A DNA stretch of 64,000 nt from Denitratisoma sp. (GCA_032027165.1 JAVSMO010000001.1:315950-379949); one strand, 5' to 3'; positions 1 through 9,325 are shown, counted from the first letter of the stretch. Notes: a model not told the origin generated them from the letters alone. A program made the numbers and translations.

Positions 1-1
1 G

Positions 2-250
2 CTGCCGGGCGGCTACGCGGCGACGTACGTGATGAACCGAATGTGCAACAACGAAGGCGCACCGAACGATCCCGCCATCTTCTGTTCGGCCTATCAGTCC
101 TCGTCGACCGGCTCGGACAGCACCAAGGGCGGCGCGTCGTACGGGCAGCTGCCGCTCACCGGCACCACCCAGCAGTATTACCGCATCACCACCCGCATTG
201 TCGGCCCGCGCAACACGGAAAGCATCGTGCAGGCGATCGTCGCGTTTTAA
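2..250 (+). CDS. pilX: Type IV pilus minor pilin PilX, C-terminal part
   Basis: The 3' end (82 codons) of a gene that begins outside the window. The visible product has two cysteines about 13 residues apart and ends in a strand-rich segment with RITTRIVGPRNT, as in the C-terminal globular domain of PilX-type minor pilins. PilX belongs to the pilus-priming set of minor pilins and acts with PilY1, which starts 15 bp downstream. That adjacency (pilX-pilY1) is the main support, because the N-terminal prepilin helix is not visible. Other minor pilins of the same set are possible. Confidence 0.7.
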   Translation: MPGGYAATYVMNRMCNNEGAPNDPAIFCSAYQSSSTGSDSTKGGASYGQLPLTGTTQQYYRITTRIVGPRNTESIVQAIVAF

Positions 251-265
251 GTCAAGGAGCGGCAC

Positions 266-3200
266 ATGGCTAGGAAATCACTTCGTTTTCTCGTCTTCTG
301 GCTTGCGGCCATGCCCGCGGCCTGGGCCGCAACCGTCGACCTCGCCGACAAGCCGCTGGCCTCCGGCACCAGCGGCGAGGTGAAGCCCAATGTGATGATT
401 GTCCTCGACGACTCGGGCTCGATGGGCTGGACGCACCTGCCCGACCATGTGCGGAGCCTGCGCACTACGAAGGGATACAAGTCGGCCCAGTGCAATGGCA
501 TCTACTACAACCCTGCGGTTACCTATGCGCCGCCCCTTAATGCCGATGGCACGAGCTACCCGAACGTCAACTTCTACGACGCACCCTACGATGGCTTCGA
601 CTCGGGCTCGACCAAGGTCAACCTGTCGACCTCATTCAGGGCCTATGACGATACGACGAGCTTTGGCGGCGGAGACGACACGGCCCAGGCGGCCTACTAC
701 TATAGCTACTCGAGCACGCCATCGCAGCCGGCGATGTCCTATACCTACACCAGCGGAGGCAGTGTCGACACCTCAACCACGTTCTACAAGGAATGCAACG
801 AGACCATCGCCGGCAAGTTCACCAAGGTCACGGTCGAGGGCCAGGGCGCCGCGGCACGGCAGAATTTCGCCAACTGGTACAGTTACTACCGCATCCGGCT
901 GCTGACCGCCAAGACGGCCGTCGGCCGCGCCTTCGTGAATCTCTCCGAGCCGTCGAAATACCGCATCGGCTTCACCACCCACAGCTATACGGGGACGGAT
1001 ACCAGCAACGACGAGTTTCAGAAAATCGACGACTTCTGCGCCGCCAGTCCGGGATGCACCCAACGTACGAGCATTTTCAGCAAACTCTATGGAGCCAGCG
1101 CATCCGGCGGCACGCCGCTGCGCGCGGCCCTCTCCAAGGTCGGCCGCATCTATGCGGGCAAGACCGGCGACGATCCGGTCCAATACTCCTGCCAGCAGAA
1201 CTTCACGATCCTCACCACGGATGGTTTCTGGAATGGCGACGATGGCTACAGGCTCGACGGGACAACGGCGATCGGCAATCAGGACGGTCAGGCGCCCAGG
1301 CCGATGTGGGACGGTGGCTCGGGTTCGATGCAGGTGGACGTATACAGACACTACTTGTATTCAACATCGAAGTGCTCAAACGGAAAAATCAAGCGCAAGG
1401 AACGAAGGAAGACGGTTACGACACCGATCGACCCGACCGGCCCTGCCGTCGAATCTGCCTGGACTGACTTCACAAATTACACGTCTTGTTACGCAGGTAC
1501 CCTGCCCGATCCGAACCCGAGCAATCAGGAACTGGTGTCCACCGAAGTCGTGTCAGCCTCCGGCGGCTTCTCCGATTCTCTTTCTGACGTCGCCATGTAC
1601 TACTACCAGACCGATCTTCGCTCCGCGGCCTTGGGCAATTGCACGGGCGCGCTAGGCGCCGGCTTCGATGTCTGCGAGAACAACGTACCTGGTGCGGGCA
1701 GCGATACAGCGACCTACCAGCACATGACCACATTCACGCTGGGTCTGGGAGTCGACGGCTCGCTAAAATACTGCGAGAACTACGATTCGGGCGGTTGCAC
1801 GGATTTCGAGGACATCAAGCAGGGCACCAAAGTCTGGCCGAATCCGATGGACAACGAAGATCTCCATCGTGTGGACGACCTCTGGCATGCCGCCGTGGAC
1901 GGCCGCGGCAAGTATTTCAGCGCCAAGTCGCCCGAATCGATGGCAAGCGGCATCCAGAAGGCCCTGTCCGGGGTATCGGCGCGCACGGCATCCGCTGCCG
2001 CGGCAGCGACCTCGAACCTGGAGCCGGTCGCCGGCGACAACTTTGCCTATGTGGCCATGTACACGACCGTCGACTGGGATGGTGACATCGCCGCCCGCGA
2101 GATCAACCTGTCCGTCGGCACGGTTTCCGACACGGCGATCTGGTCGGCCCAGACCCAGCTTGATACGAAGGTGTCGGCGGCGAGCGATACGCGCTCCATC
2201 TTTTTCAACGGCGGCGGCACGCTCAAGGCCTTCACGGTGGGCAACCTCACCTCCCAGATCACGGCCAGCTACTTCCAGCCCGGCCCCACGAATCCCAACG
2301 GCCAGCTCTCCCAATACCCGAGCCTGACGGCTGCCGAGCAGGCCGAGGCGACGCAGACGTCCATCATCAACTTCGTCCGCGGCCAGACCCAGCACGAGGA
2401 CGAAAGCACCAACACCTGGAAGCTTTACCGCGAACGCAAGCACGCGCTCGGCGACATCGTCAACGGCGCGCCGGTGTATGTGCGGAAGCCGCCGTTCGCC
2501 TATTCAGACGACAACTACTCGACCTTCGCCGAAAACAACAAGGCCCGCCAGTCGGTAGTCTATGCTGGCGCCAACGACGGCATGCTGCATGCCTTCAATG
2601 GCGACACCGGTGCCGAGCTTTGGGCCTTCATCCCGACGGCCGTGATCCCGCAGCTCTACAAGCTTGCCGACAAGAGCTACTCGACCAACCACAGGTTCTA
2701 TGTCGATGGCCCCATGACGGTGGGCGATGTCTGCCTGGCCGCTTCCTGCAATGCCAACCAGTGGAAGACCATCATTGTCGGCGGCCTGGGCAAGGGTGGC
2801 CGCGCCTATTACGCGCTCGACGTTACCAATCCGACGAGCCCGCAATTATTGTGGGAATTCACGGACACCAACCTCGGGTATACATTCGGCAATGCCATCA
2901 TCACCAAAATCAGCGGCCAATGGGTGGTGATCGTCGCGTCGGGCTACAACAATACGTCGCCCGGCGACGGCAAGGGACGGTTGTTCGTGCTCAAGGCATC
3001 CGACGGCACGAAACTCGCCGAGATCGTGACCGACGATACTGAAACCGACCCGGCCAAGAGCGGTATCGCCAAGATCAACAACTGGGTCAGCAATACGAAC
3101 CTCGATAACTCCACCCAGCATGTCTACGGCGGCGACCTCGACGGAAATGTCTGGCGCTTTGACGTCATCGCCGGCACAGCCGCGAAGATCACGACCGTTG

Positions 3201-3847
3201 GCAAGGTGGCGGGCGCACCGACCCAGCCGATCACGACCAAGCCCGAACTGGCCGAGGTGAAGATTGGCGGCGTGGCGAGGCGCGTGATCCTGATCGGTAC
3301 GGGCAGGTACCTCGGCACGACCGACATCAGCACGACGGGACGCATGTCGCTGTATGCGATCAAGGACGATCTGGTTTCGCCGCCCTACGGGAATTTCCGG
3401 GCCAACTCCGGCGTAGTCGTGCAGGAGCTTTCCGGAGATACTGGCAGCAGGCAAATGTCCTATACGGCAATGGCATCGGACAAGATAGGCTGGTACATGG
3501 ATTTCGATGTCAAGGACGGGGAGCGCGTCAACGTCGATCCGAAATTCCAGATGGGCTGGTGGGTCGTGCCGAGCAACATTCCGGATCCGAACGTCTGCAA
3601 CGTCGGGGGCACAAGCTGGCTCTATTTCGTCGAACCCTGGCCGACGACAACGAAGGTTGCCGAGACGGGTTCGACCGTCAATGTCGGCAACGCGCTGATC
3701 GTCGGTATCAATATCGTCAAGTTGCCCAACGGCAAGACGGTAACGATCGTAACGACGTCGGACGCCAAGTATCCGGTCTTCGGCAATCCGCCATCACCCG
3801 GAGCCGCCAAGGTGCGGCGCCTCTACTGGCGCGAACTGACGCGATGA
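266..3847 (+). CDS. pilY1: PilY1 family type IV pilus adhesin/assembly protein
   Basis: A 1193-residue exported protein, normal PilY1 length. A signal peptide (MARKSLRFLVFW...AWAA) is followed by a von Willebrand A-like region with the MIDAS-type motif DDSGSMG at residues 48-54. The C-terminal third is a PilY1-type beta-propeller: GANDGMLHAF near residue 768 is a PQQ-like blade, and GGDLDGNVWRFD near residue 955 is the calcium-binding loop seen in PilY1. PilY1 sits at the pilus tip and controls extension, retraction and surface sensing. The start has a good ribosome site (AAGGAG) 6-12 bp upstream. It follows pilX closely, so both are probably in one minor-pilin operon. Confidence 0.93.
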   Translation: MARKSLRFLVFWLAAMPAAWAATVDLADKPLASGTSGEVKPNVMIVLDDSGSMGWTHLPDHVRSLRTTKGYKSAQCNGIYYNPAVTYAPPLNADGTSYPNVNFYDAPYDGFDSGSTKVNLSTSFRAYDDTTSFGGGDDTAQAAYYYSYSSTPSQPAMSYTYTSGGSVDTSTTFYKECNETIAGKFTKVTVEGQGAAARQNFANWYSYYRIRLLTAKTAVGRAFVNLSEPSKYRIGFTTHSYTGTDTSNDEFQKIDDFCAASPGCTQRTSIFSKLYGASASGGTPLRAALSKVGRIYAGKTGDDPVQYSCQQNFTILTTDGFWNGDDGYRLDGTTAIGNQDGQAPRPMWDGGSGSMQVDVYRHYLYSTSKCSNGKIKRKERRKTVTTPIDPTGPAVESAWTDFTNYTSCYAGTLPDPNPSNQELVSTEVVSASGGFSDSLSDVAMYYYQTDLRSAALGNCTGALGAGFDVCENNVPGAGSDTATYQHMTTFTLGLGVDGSLKYCENYDSGGCTDFEDIKQGTKVWPNPMDNEDLHRVDDLWHAAVDGRGKYFSAKSPESMASGIQKALSGVSARTASAAAAATSNLEPVAGDNFAYVAMYTTVDWDGDIAAREINLSVGTVSDTAIWSAQTQLDTKVSAASDTRSIFFNGGGTLKAFTVGNLTSQITASYFQPGPTNPNGQLSQYPSLTAAEQAEATQTSIINFVRGQTQHEDESTNTWKLYRERKHALGDIVNGAPVYVRKPPFAYSDDNYSTFAENNKARQSVVYAGANDGMLHAFNGDTGAELWAFIPTAVIPQLYKLADKSYSTNHRFYVDGPMTVGDVCLAASCNANQWKTIIVGGLGKGGRAYYALDVTNPTSPQLLWEFTDTNLGYTFGNAIITKISGQWVVIVASGYNNTSPGDGKGRLFVLKASDGTKLAEIVTDDTETDPAKSGIAKINNWVSNTNLDNSTQHVYGGDLDGNVWRFDVIAGTAAKITTVGKVAGAPTQPITTKPELAEVKIGGVARRVILIGTGRYLGTTDISTTGRMSLYAIKDDLVSPPYGNFRANSGVVVQELSGDTGSRQMSYTAMASDKIGWYMDFDVKDGERVNVDPKFQMGWWVVPSNIPDPNVCNVGGTSWLYFVEPWPTTTKVAETGSTVNVGNALIVGINIVKLPNGKTVTIVTTSDAKYPVFGNPPSPGAAKVRRLYWRELTR

Positions 3848-3857
3848 AACCCGGACC

Positions 3858-3885
3858 TTGCCGATTGTTGCTGCTCGGTTATAAT
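3858..3885 (+). promoter_or_regulatory. Sigma-70-like promoter of tRNA-Thr
   Basis: TTGCCG (3858-3863) and a perfect TATAAT (3880-3885) are separated by 16 bp and end 11 bp before the tRNA. This suggests the tRNA is transcribed independently of pilY1. Confidence 0.65.
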
Positions 3886-3896
3886 TCGCGACCCAT

Positions 3897-3972
<76 letters not shown>

Positions 3973-3980
3973 GAAATTCA

Positions 3981-4013
3981 ATGGCTTGCGTGCATGCAAG
4001 CCATTTTCTTTTT
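3981..4013 (+). terminator. Rho-independent terminator after tRNA-Thr
   Basis: Perfect 9-bp stem ATGGCTTGC/GCAAGCCAT with a 6-nt loop, followed by a T-rich run (TTTCTTTTT). It begins 8 bp after the tRNA 3' end. Confidence 0.85.
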
Positions 4014-4029
4014 GATCCGGAGGTGCAAC

Positions 4030-4797
4030 ATGCAGATCAAGGACAGCGTATTCATCGTGACCGGCGGCGCATCCGGCCTCGGAGCGGGCACGGTGCGCGC
4101 ACTGGCGGCGCAGGGTGGCAAGGTCGTGATCGCGGACCTCAACAAGGCGGCGGGCGAAGCGCTTGCGAAGGAACTGGGCGCGAGCGTGCGCTTTGCCGAG
4201 TGCGACGTGTCGTCGGAGGTGAGCGCAAAGGCCGCAGTGGACCTTGCCGTGAGCACCTTCGGCGGGCTTCAGGGTCTGATCAACTGCGCCGGCATCGCCA
4301 TCGGCGAGAAGACCATCGGCAAGGAGGGACCCCATCAGCTGGCCACCTTCGTCCGCGTCATCAACATCAACCTGATCGGCACCTTCAACATGATCCGCCT
4401 GGCGGCGGATGCCATGAGCAAGGGACAGCCGAATGCCGCCGGCGAGCGAGGCGTGATCGTCAATACCGCCTCGGTGGCGGCTTTCGACGGCCAGATCGGC
4501 CAGGCCGCCTATTCCGCTTCCAAGGGCGGCGTCGTCGGCATGACGCTGCCGATCGCGCGCGATCTGTCGCGCTCCGGCATCCGCGTCATGACGATTGCTC
4601 CGGGCATCTTCGAGACGCCGATGCTGCTCGGCATGCCGCAGGAGGTGCAGGATGCGCTGGGCAGGATGGTTCCTTTCCCGCCGCGTCTGGGCAAGCCGGC
4701 CGAATACGCCGCGCTGGCCCTGCACATCATCCAGAACGAGATGCTCAACGGCGAAGTGATCCGCCTCGACGGCGCGATCCGCATGCAGCCGAAGTGA
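4030..4797 (+). CDS. SDR-family dehydrogenase (3-hydroxyacyl-CoA dehydrogenase type II-like)
   Basis: A 255-residue classical short-chain dehydrogenase. The NAD-binding motif TGGASGLG is at residues 11-18, INCAG in the middle, and the catalytic YSASK has Tyr at about residue 161 and Lys at about 165. The whole sequence resembles the 3-hydroxy-2-methylbutyryl-CoA / 3-hydroxyacyl-CoA dehydrogenase type II group, which oxidises 3-hydroxyacyl-CoA with NAD in isoleucine or fatty-acid degradation. The exact substrate is inference. I chose the ATG at 4030 because GGAGG lies 6 bp before it. An upstream ATG at 3994 would fall inside the tRNA terminator. Confidence 0.85.
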   Translation: MQIKDSVFIVTGGASGLGAGTVRALAAQGGKVVIADLNKAAGEALAKELGASVRFAECDVSSEVSAKAAVDLAVSTFGGLQGLINCAGIAIGEKTIGKEGPHQLATFVRVININLIGTFNMIRLAADAMSKGQPNAAGERGVIVNTASVAAFDGQIGQAAYSASKGGVVGMTLPIARDLSRSGIRVMTIAPGIFETPMLLGMPQEVQDALGRMVPFPPRLGKPAEYAALALHIIQNEMLNGEVIRLDGAIRMQPK

Positions 4798-4817
4798 CCG
4801 GTCCGCCAGGACCGGTC
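4796..4817 (+). other. Hairpin overlapping the SDR stop codon
   Basis: Perfect 9-bp inverted repeat GACCGGTCC/GGACCGGTC with a 4-nt loop, overlapping the TGA. There is no T run, so it may act as an mRNA 3'-end or attenuation structure rather than a classical terminator. Confidence 0.5.
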
Positions 4818-4882
4818 ATCCCCGTGGAAACTGGGGATCCGGTGTTGCGGGGCGTACACTGGATTCCCGCTTGCGCGGGAAT
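4818..4882. repeat. dRS3-like paired inverted-repeat element
   Basis: Two short palindromes, ATCCCC-N9-GGGGAT (4818-4838) and ATTCCC-N8-GGGAAT (4863-4882), separated by 24 bp. The second fits the form of the neisserial dRS3 repeat (ATTCCC-N8-GGGAAT). Similar intergenic elements are widespread in proteobacteria. This one ends 8 bp before the ccoI start codon. Confidence 0.7.
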
Positions 4883-4890
4883 GACGATCC

Positions 4891-7341
4891 ATGTCCTCCA
4901 CTGACAACGCCTGCTATCACTGCGGTCTGCCGCTCCCCGCCGGGACGCCTTTCCTCGTCACCATAGACGGCACGCCGCGCGCGATGTGCTGTGCCGGCTG
5001 CCAGGCGGTGGCGCAGGCCATCGCCGACAACGGCCTCGACGACTACTACCGGCACCGTGACGCGCTGCCGGAAAGCCCGCGCGAGGCACTGCCCGCCGTG
5101 CTGGGGGAACTGACTTTATTCGACCATCCCGATGTGCAGAAGAGCTTCGTGCGGCCGCTTTCCGAGCATGAACGCGAGGCCTCGCTCATCCTCGAGGGCA
5201 TTACCTGCGCTGCCTGTGTCTGGCTCAATGAGCAGCACCTGACGCGCCAGTCCGGCGTGACGGCCGTGGAGATCAACTACGCCACGCGGCGCGCACGCGT
5301 GCGCTGGGACGAGCGGCGCATCAGGCTCTCCGGCATTCTTGCCGCGGTAGCTGCCATCGGTTACCACGCCTACCCCTACGACGCCGCCCGTTCCGAGGAA
5401 ATTGCCAAGCGTGAAAGCCGCTCTGGGCTGTGGCGCCTCTTCGTCGCCGGCTTTGGCATGATGCAGGTGATGATGTACGCCGTTCCGGCGTACGTGGCCG
5501 AAGAGGGGACCATGAGCCCCGACATCGAACTGCTTCTGCGCTGGGCGAGCCTGGTGCTGACGCTGCCGGTCGTGCTGTATTCCGCTGCGCCCTTCTTTCG
5601 CAATGCCTGGCGCGACCTGCGCCTGAAGCGGGTCGGCATGGATGTGCCGGTGGCGCTGGGTGTTGGCGCTGCCTTTGCCGCTAGCCTGTGGGCCACGCTC
5701 ATTGGTGCCGGAGAGGTGTATTTCGACTCCGTCACGATGTTCGTTTTCCTGTTGCTGGGAGGGCGTTACCTCGAGATGCTGGCCCGGCATCAATCCGTGC
5801 GCTCGATCGAGCGTGTTGGCCGCGCATTGCCGGCTTTTGCCGAACGGCTGACGGCGTTTCCTGCCATGGAAACCGAGCGCGTGATCGTTTCCTCGCTGCT
5901 GCCGGGTGATCGCGTGCTCGTGGCGCCTGGACAGGCGATTCCCGCCGACGGTAGCGTGCTCTTGGGCGAGAGCGAGGTCGACGAATCCCTGCTTACCGGC
6001 GAAAGCCGTCCCGTCGCCAAGAGGATCGGCAGCGATCTTACAGGAGGCACGCTGAACATCCGCAGCCCGCTTGTGCAACAGGTGGAAAAGATCGGCGAGG
6101 CGACGCGGCTTGCCTCCATCGTGCGTCTGATGGAGCGGGCCATCACCGAAAAACCGCGTGTGGTTCAACTGGCGGATCGGGTGGCGGCCTGGTTTGTCGC
6201 AGCCTTGCTGGTGCTGGCGCTGGCCACCGGAATTGTCTGGAGTCAGATTGACGCCTCGCGAGCCTTGTGGGTGTTCGTGTCCGTACTGGTGGTGAGTTGT
6301 CCCTGTGCGCTGTCTCTCGCCACGCCGGCGGCGCTGGCGGTGGCCACCGGCGCCTTTTCGCGCCTGGGCCTGCTCGTATCGCGCGGTCATGCCATCGAGA
6401 CGCTGGCACGCACCGACCATTTCGTCTTCGACAAGACCGGTACGCTTACCTGGGGCAGACTGCGCCTGAAGGAGACGCAGCCGTTCGCCGGCCTGGCTGA
6501 GAGCGAGGCATTGCGTTGGGCGGCAGCGCTGGAGCAGGGCTCGGAACATGCCATCGGTATGGCTTTGCGCGATGCTGCCGCAGAGGGAGGACCCCAGCCG
6601 GTGCCCCAGTCTCTTCAAAGCTTCACCGGCCAAGGTGTGGAGGGCACGCTCGATGGCCGCAGGCTGCGTCTTGGAAGACCCGAGTTTGCCGGTGCATTCC
6701 ACAAGCAGGCGCTCCCGGCGGCAGCGCTGGCGTTGTTTGCCTCGGGGGATACCTGCGTGGCCCTTTCGGATGACAGCAACTGGCTGGCCGTATTCCGGTT
6801 TGGAGATCAAATGCGCGGCGAGGCGGCAGGGGTGGTAAGCCGGCTGCGTGACCTCGGCTGCCGCGTCACCCTGCTCTCCGGAGATTCCGCCGAGGCGGTG
6901 GGGCAGGTGGCGGCGGCGCTGTCCATCACGGATGCCCGAGGTGGCATGACCCCGCATGACAAGCACGACATCATCGCGGCCCTGCAGGCCCAAGGTGCTG
7001 TGGTGGCGATGGTGGGGGACGGCGTGAACGATGCGCCCGTGCTTGCCCAGGCGCAGGTATCCGTAGCCATGGGCGGCGGCACGGAGTTGGCGCGCAATCA
7101 GGCGGACATCGTCCTTCTGGGGGAGAATCTTGAGCGATTGGCCGATGCTGTCGCATTGGCGCGGCGCACCCAGCGCATCGTGCGACAGAACCTGGGCTGG
7201 GCCTTCGCCTACAATCTGTCCGCCATCCCGCTGGCAATGGCGGGGTGGATTACCCCTTGGATGGCCGGCATCGGCATGTCGGCCAGTTCCCTGCTGGTGG
7301 TGGCCAATGCGCTGCGGCTTCAGCGAGGAGGGAGCAACTGA
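4891..7341 (+). CDS. ccoI: CcoI/FixI copper-exporting P1B-type ATPase for cbb3 oxidase
   Basis: An 816-residue P1B ATPase that moves copper to the periplasm for assembly of the CuB site of cbb3 oxidase. The N-terminus has a cysteine-rich metal-binding segment (CYHC, CCAGC) typical of CcoI. It is followed by a heavy-metal-associated domain with TCAAC near residue 106, the membrane CPC motif near 470-472, the phosphorylation motif DKTGTLT from Asp 514, and a GDGVNDAP hinge. The gene ends in ATGA overlap with ccoS. No clear ribosome site is visible, because the upstream bases are the tail of a dRS3-like repeat. A copy of the 24-bp bipartite motif lies at codons 69-76. Confidence 0.93.
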   Translation: MSSTDNACYHCGLPLPAGTPFLVTIDGTPRAMCCAGCQAVAQAIADNGLDDYYRHRDALPESPREALPAVLGELTLFDHPDVQKSFVRPLSEHEREASLILEGITCAACVWLNEQHLTRQSGVTAVEINYATRRARVRWDERRIRLSGILAAVAAIGYHAYPYDAARSEEIAKRESRSGLWRLFVAGFGMMQVMMYAVPAYVAEEGTMSPDIELLLRWASLVLTLPVVLYSAAPFFRNAWRDLRLKRVGMDVPVALGVGAAFAASLWATLIGAGEVYFDSVTMFVFLLLGGRYLEMLARHQSVRSIERVGRALPAFAERLTAFPAMETERVIVSSLLPGDRVLVAPGQAIPADGSVLLGESEVDESLLTGESRPVAKRIGSDLTGGTLNIRSPLVQQVEKIGEATRLASIVRLMERAITEKPRVVQLADRVAAWFVAALLVLALATGIVWSQIDASRALWVFVSVLVVSCPCALSLATPAALAVATGAFSRLGLLVSRGHAIETLARTDHFVFDKTGTLTWGRLRLKETQPFAGLAESEALRWAAALEQGSEHAIGMALRDAAAEGGPQPVPQSLQSFTGQGVEGTLDGRRLRLGRPEFAGAFHKQALPAAALALFASGDTCVALSDDSNWLAVFRFGDQMRGEAAGVVSRLRDLGCRVTLLSGDSAEAVGQVAAALSITDARGGMTPHDKHDIIAALQAQGAVVAMVGDGVNDAPVLAQAQVSVAMGGGTELARNQADIVLLGENLERLADAVALARRTQRIVRQNLGWAFAYNLSAIPLAMAGWITPWMAGIGMSASSLLVVANALRLQRGGSN
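5094..5117 (-). repeat. 24-bp bipartite motif, copy 1 (in ccoI)
   Basis: Minus strand reads AAAGTCAGTt-N8-ACGGCG (one mismatch). On the ccoI coding strand it encodes A-V-L-G-E-L-T-L. Confidence 0.8.
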
Positions 7342-7595
7342 TGGAAATTCTCTACCTGCTTGTCCCGCTCTCGGTTGTTTTGGTATTCCTGATTGGCGCC
7401 ATCTTCTGGTGGTCGGTGAGGAGCGGGCAGTTCGACGATATGGAAGGCCCGGGTTATCGCGTGCTCATGGATGACGACCGTCCCAGTGTTGGGCGTGCCG
7501 TGAGCAATAGTGCGGGAACGCCAACAGCCGAAGCCACGCCTGGGGATGCCGGGGATAAGGGTATGCAAGCGCCGCGAAGTAATGATCGGAATTGA
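7341..7595 (+). CDS. ccoS: CcoS, cbb3 oxidase maturation protein
   Basis: An 84-residue protein with one N-terminal membrane helix (LYLLVPLSVVLVFLIG) followed by FWWSVRSGQFDDMEGPG, the conserved CcoS signature. CcoS is needed for cofactor insertion into cbb3 oxidase. The start ATG shares its A with the ccoI stop codon and is preceded by GAGGAGGGAG, so translational coupling to ccoI is likely. Confidence 0.92.
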   Translation: MEILYLLVPLSVVLVFLIGAIFWWSVRSGQFDDMEGPGYRVLMDDDRPSVGRAVSNSAGTPTAEATPGDAGDKGMQAPRSNDRN

Positions 7596-7602
7596 TCACA
7601 AT

Positions 7603-7616
7603 TTGACCCACGTCAA
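7603..7616. promoter_or_regulatory. FNR-type site upstream of a putative sRNA
   Basis: TTGACCCACGTCAA is a perfect 5-4-5 palindrome of the FNR/ANR/DNR class. Its centre (7609.5) is exactly 41.5 bp before an A at 7651, and a CATACT -10-like hexamer lies at 7639-7644, as in class II FNR-activated promoters. Confidence 0.75.
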
Positions 7617-7650
7617 TTTTTTTTTGGCCCTCCTTATCCATACTTCGCTC

Positions 7651-7728
7651 AAGGTTTTGGGTTCGGCAACGAGCCCGGAGTCTTGTCTCTCTGTTGGGGT
7701 TGGGGTGCGCATTGCGCACCCTTTTTTT
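7651..7728 (+). ncRNA. Putative FNR-controlled small RNA
   Basis: A predicted transcript of about 78 nt between ccoS and ccoN. The FNR site at 7603-7616 sits at -41.5. Inside, GGGTTCG/CGAGCCC (7659-7676) forms a 7-bp hairpin closed by a GNRA-type GCAA loop. Then comes a pyrimidine-rich single-stranded linker containing TCTCTCTGTTGG (7686-7697), then a strong intrinsic terminator. No reading frame of note is present. The two-hairpin form with a single-stranded seed resembles Hfq-type sRNAs. Transcription is inferred, not shown; the terminator could instead serve ccoIS read-through. Confidence 0.55.
7703..7728 (+). terminator. Rho-independent terminator
   Basis: GGGTGCGC/GCGCACCC stem of 8 bp with a 3-nt loop, followed by seven T residues. 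It ends the putative sRNA and/or the ccoIS transcript. Confidence 0.85.
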
Positions 7729-7745
7729 ATGCCCTCATAAATACA

Positions 7746-7759
7746 TTGATAATTATCAA
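7746..7759. promoter_or_regulatory. Distal FNR site of ccoNOQP
   Basis: TTGATAATTATCAA matches the FNR consensus TTGAT-N4-ATCAA perfectly. Its centre is 33 bp (about three helical turns) upstream of the proximal site, i.e. at about -74.5. Confidence 0.82.
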
Positions 7760-7778
7760 TGATTGAAGGTTGTTATTT

Positions 7779-7792
7779 TTGACCTGAATCAA
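7779..7792. promoter_or_regulatory. Proximal FNR site of ccoNOQP
   Basis: TTGACCTGAATCAA matches TTGAY-N4-RTCAA. With a TATCCT -10 hexamer at 7815-7820 and a start near 7827, the centre lies at -41.5, the class II activation position. The predicted leader to ccoN is about 56 nt. Confidence 0.85.
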
Positions 7793-7882
7793 TCAGGAGA
7801 TGATTATTTACGGGTATCCTTGCGCTCTGTAGGGGTATCCTGCCCAAAACAATTCTGCATTCCCTAAGTGAGGCCCTCCGTT

Positions 7883-9307
7883 ATGGACAACCAAGCAACG
7901 TACAACTACAAGGTGGTGCGCCAGTTTGCCGTGATGACGGTGATCTGGGGCATAGTTGGGATGCTGGTCGGCGTGATCATTGCTGCCCAGCTGGTATGGC
8001 CAGATCTCAATGTTCATGAGTTTCTTGGTTATGGGCGATTGCGGCCGCTGCACACGAACGCGGTGATCTTTGCCTTTGGCGGGTGCGCGCTGTTTGCGAC
8101 TTCCTATTACGTGGTGCAGCGCACCTGCCACACCCGGCTGTTCGCGCCGGGCCTGGCGGCCTTCACCTTCTGGGGCTGGCAGCTGGTGATCGTGCTGGCG
8201 GCGGTGACGCTGCCGCTGGGCATCACCACGAGCAAGGAGTACGCCGAGCTCGAGTGGCCGATCGACATCCTGATCACGCTGGTGTGGGTGGCCTATGCGG
8301 TGGTGTTCTTCGGTACCATCATGAAGCGCAAGGTGCCGCACATCTACGTCGCCAACTGGTTCTACGGCGGATTCATCCTCACGGTGGCCATTCTTCACCT
8401 GGTCAACAGCTGTGAGATTCCCGTGACGCTGACCAAGAGCTACTCCTGCTACGCCGGCGTGCAGGACGCCATGGTGCAGTGGTGGTACGGCCACAACGCG
8501 GTGGGCTTTTTTCTCACCGCCGGCTTCCTGGGGATGATGTACTACTTCGTTCCCAAGCAGGCCGGTCGCCCGGTGTACTCCTACCGCCTCTCGGTGGTGC
8601 ACTTCTGGGCGCTGATCTTCACCTACATGTGGGCCGGTCCCCACCACCTGCATTACACCGCGCTGCCCGACTGGACGCAGTCGGTCGGCATGCTCTTCTC
8701 GCTGATTCTGCTGGCCCCTTCCTGGGGCGGCATGATCAACGGCATCATGACGATGTCTGGCGCCTGGCACAAATTGCGCGACGATCCGATCCTCAAGTTC
8801 CTCATCACCAGCCTGTCCTTCTACGGCATGAGCACCTTCGAGGGGCCGATGATGTCGATCAAGACGGTGAACGCCCTGTCGCACTACACCGACTGGACGG
8901 TCGGCCACGTGCATAGCGGCGCGCTCGGCTGGGTGGCCTTCATCTCGATCGGCTCGATCTACTATCTGATCCCGCGCCTGTTCGGCAAGGAGCAGATGTA
9001 CAGCGTGCGCCTGATGACGACGCACTTCTGGGTCGCCACCATCGGCGTCGTACTCTACATCGCCGCCATGTGGATCGCCGGCGTCATGCAGGGCCTGATG
9101 TGGCGCGCCACCAACCCGGACGGCACGCTCACCTACGCCTTCGTCGAGAGCGTCAAATCCACCTATCCGTTCTGGACCATCCGCTTCGTCGGCGGCCTGA
9201 TGTTCCTCGTCGGCATGCTGCTGATGGCCTGGAACGTTTTCAAGACCATCGCCGGGGCGAAGGCCTACGACGCGCCGGTGCTTGCGCCGGCCGGCCAGCA
9301 CGCCTGA
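7883..9307 (+). CDS. ccoN: cbb3-type cytochrome c oxidase subunit I (CcoN)
   Basis: A 474-residue, roughly 12-helix heme-copper oxidase subunit, the O2-reducing catalytic core of the high-affinity cbb3 oxidase. Visible ligand motifs are RPLHTNAV (low-spin heme b), [10 protein letters not shown] and [13 protein letters not shown] (CuB and active-site histidines), and [10 protein letters not shown] (heme histidines). The ATG at 7883 gives the usual [14 protein letters not shown] start; an in-frame ATG at 7868 has no better ribosome site. Two upstream FNR boxes indicate micro-oxic induction. Confidence 0.96.
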   Translation: MDNQATYNYKVVRQFAVMTVIWGIVGMLVGVIIAAQLVWPDLNVHEFLGYGRLRPLHTNAVIFAFGGCALFATSYYVVQRTCHTRLFAPGLAAFTFWGWQLVIVLAAVTLPLGITTSKEYAELEWPIDILITLVWVAYAVVFFGTIMKRKVPHIYVANWFYGGFILTVAILHLVNSCEIPVTLTKSYSCYAGVQDAMVQWWYGHNAVGFFLTAGFLGMMYYFVPKQAGRPVYSYRLSVVHFWALIFTYMWAGPHHLHYTALPDWTQSVGMLFSLILLAPSWGGMINGIMTMSGAWHKLRDDPILKFLITSLSFYGMSTFEGPMMSIKTVNALSHYTDWTVGHVHSGALGWVAFISIGSIYYLIPRLFGKEQMYSVRLMTTHFWVATIGVVLYIAAMWIAGVMQGLMWRATNPDGTLTYAFVESVKSTYPFWTIRFVGGLMFLVGMLLMAWNVFKTIAGAKAYDAPVLAPAGQHA

Positions 9308-9325
9308 GATAGGGGAGAGAGAACC

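Noticed and set aside
1461..1470. GACTGACTTC in pilY1 as a motif copy
   Set aside because: The CGCCGT half is not at the 8-bp spacing; only the GACTGACTT part matches.
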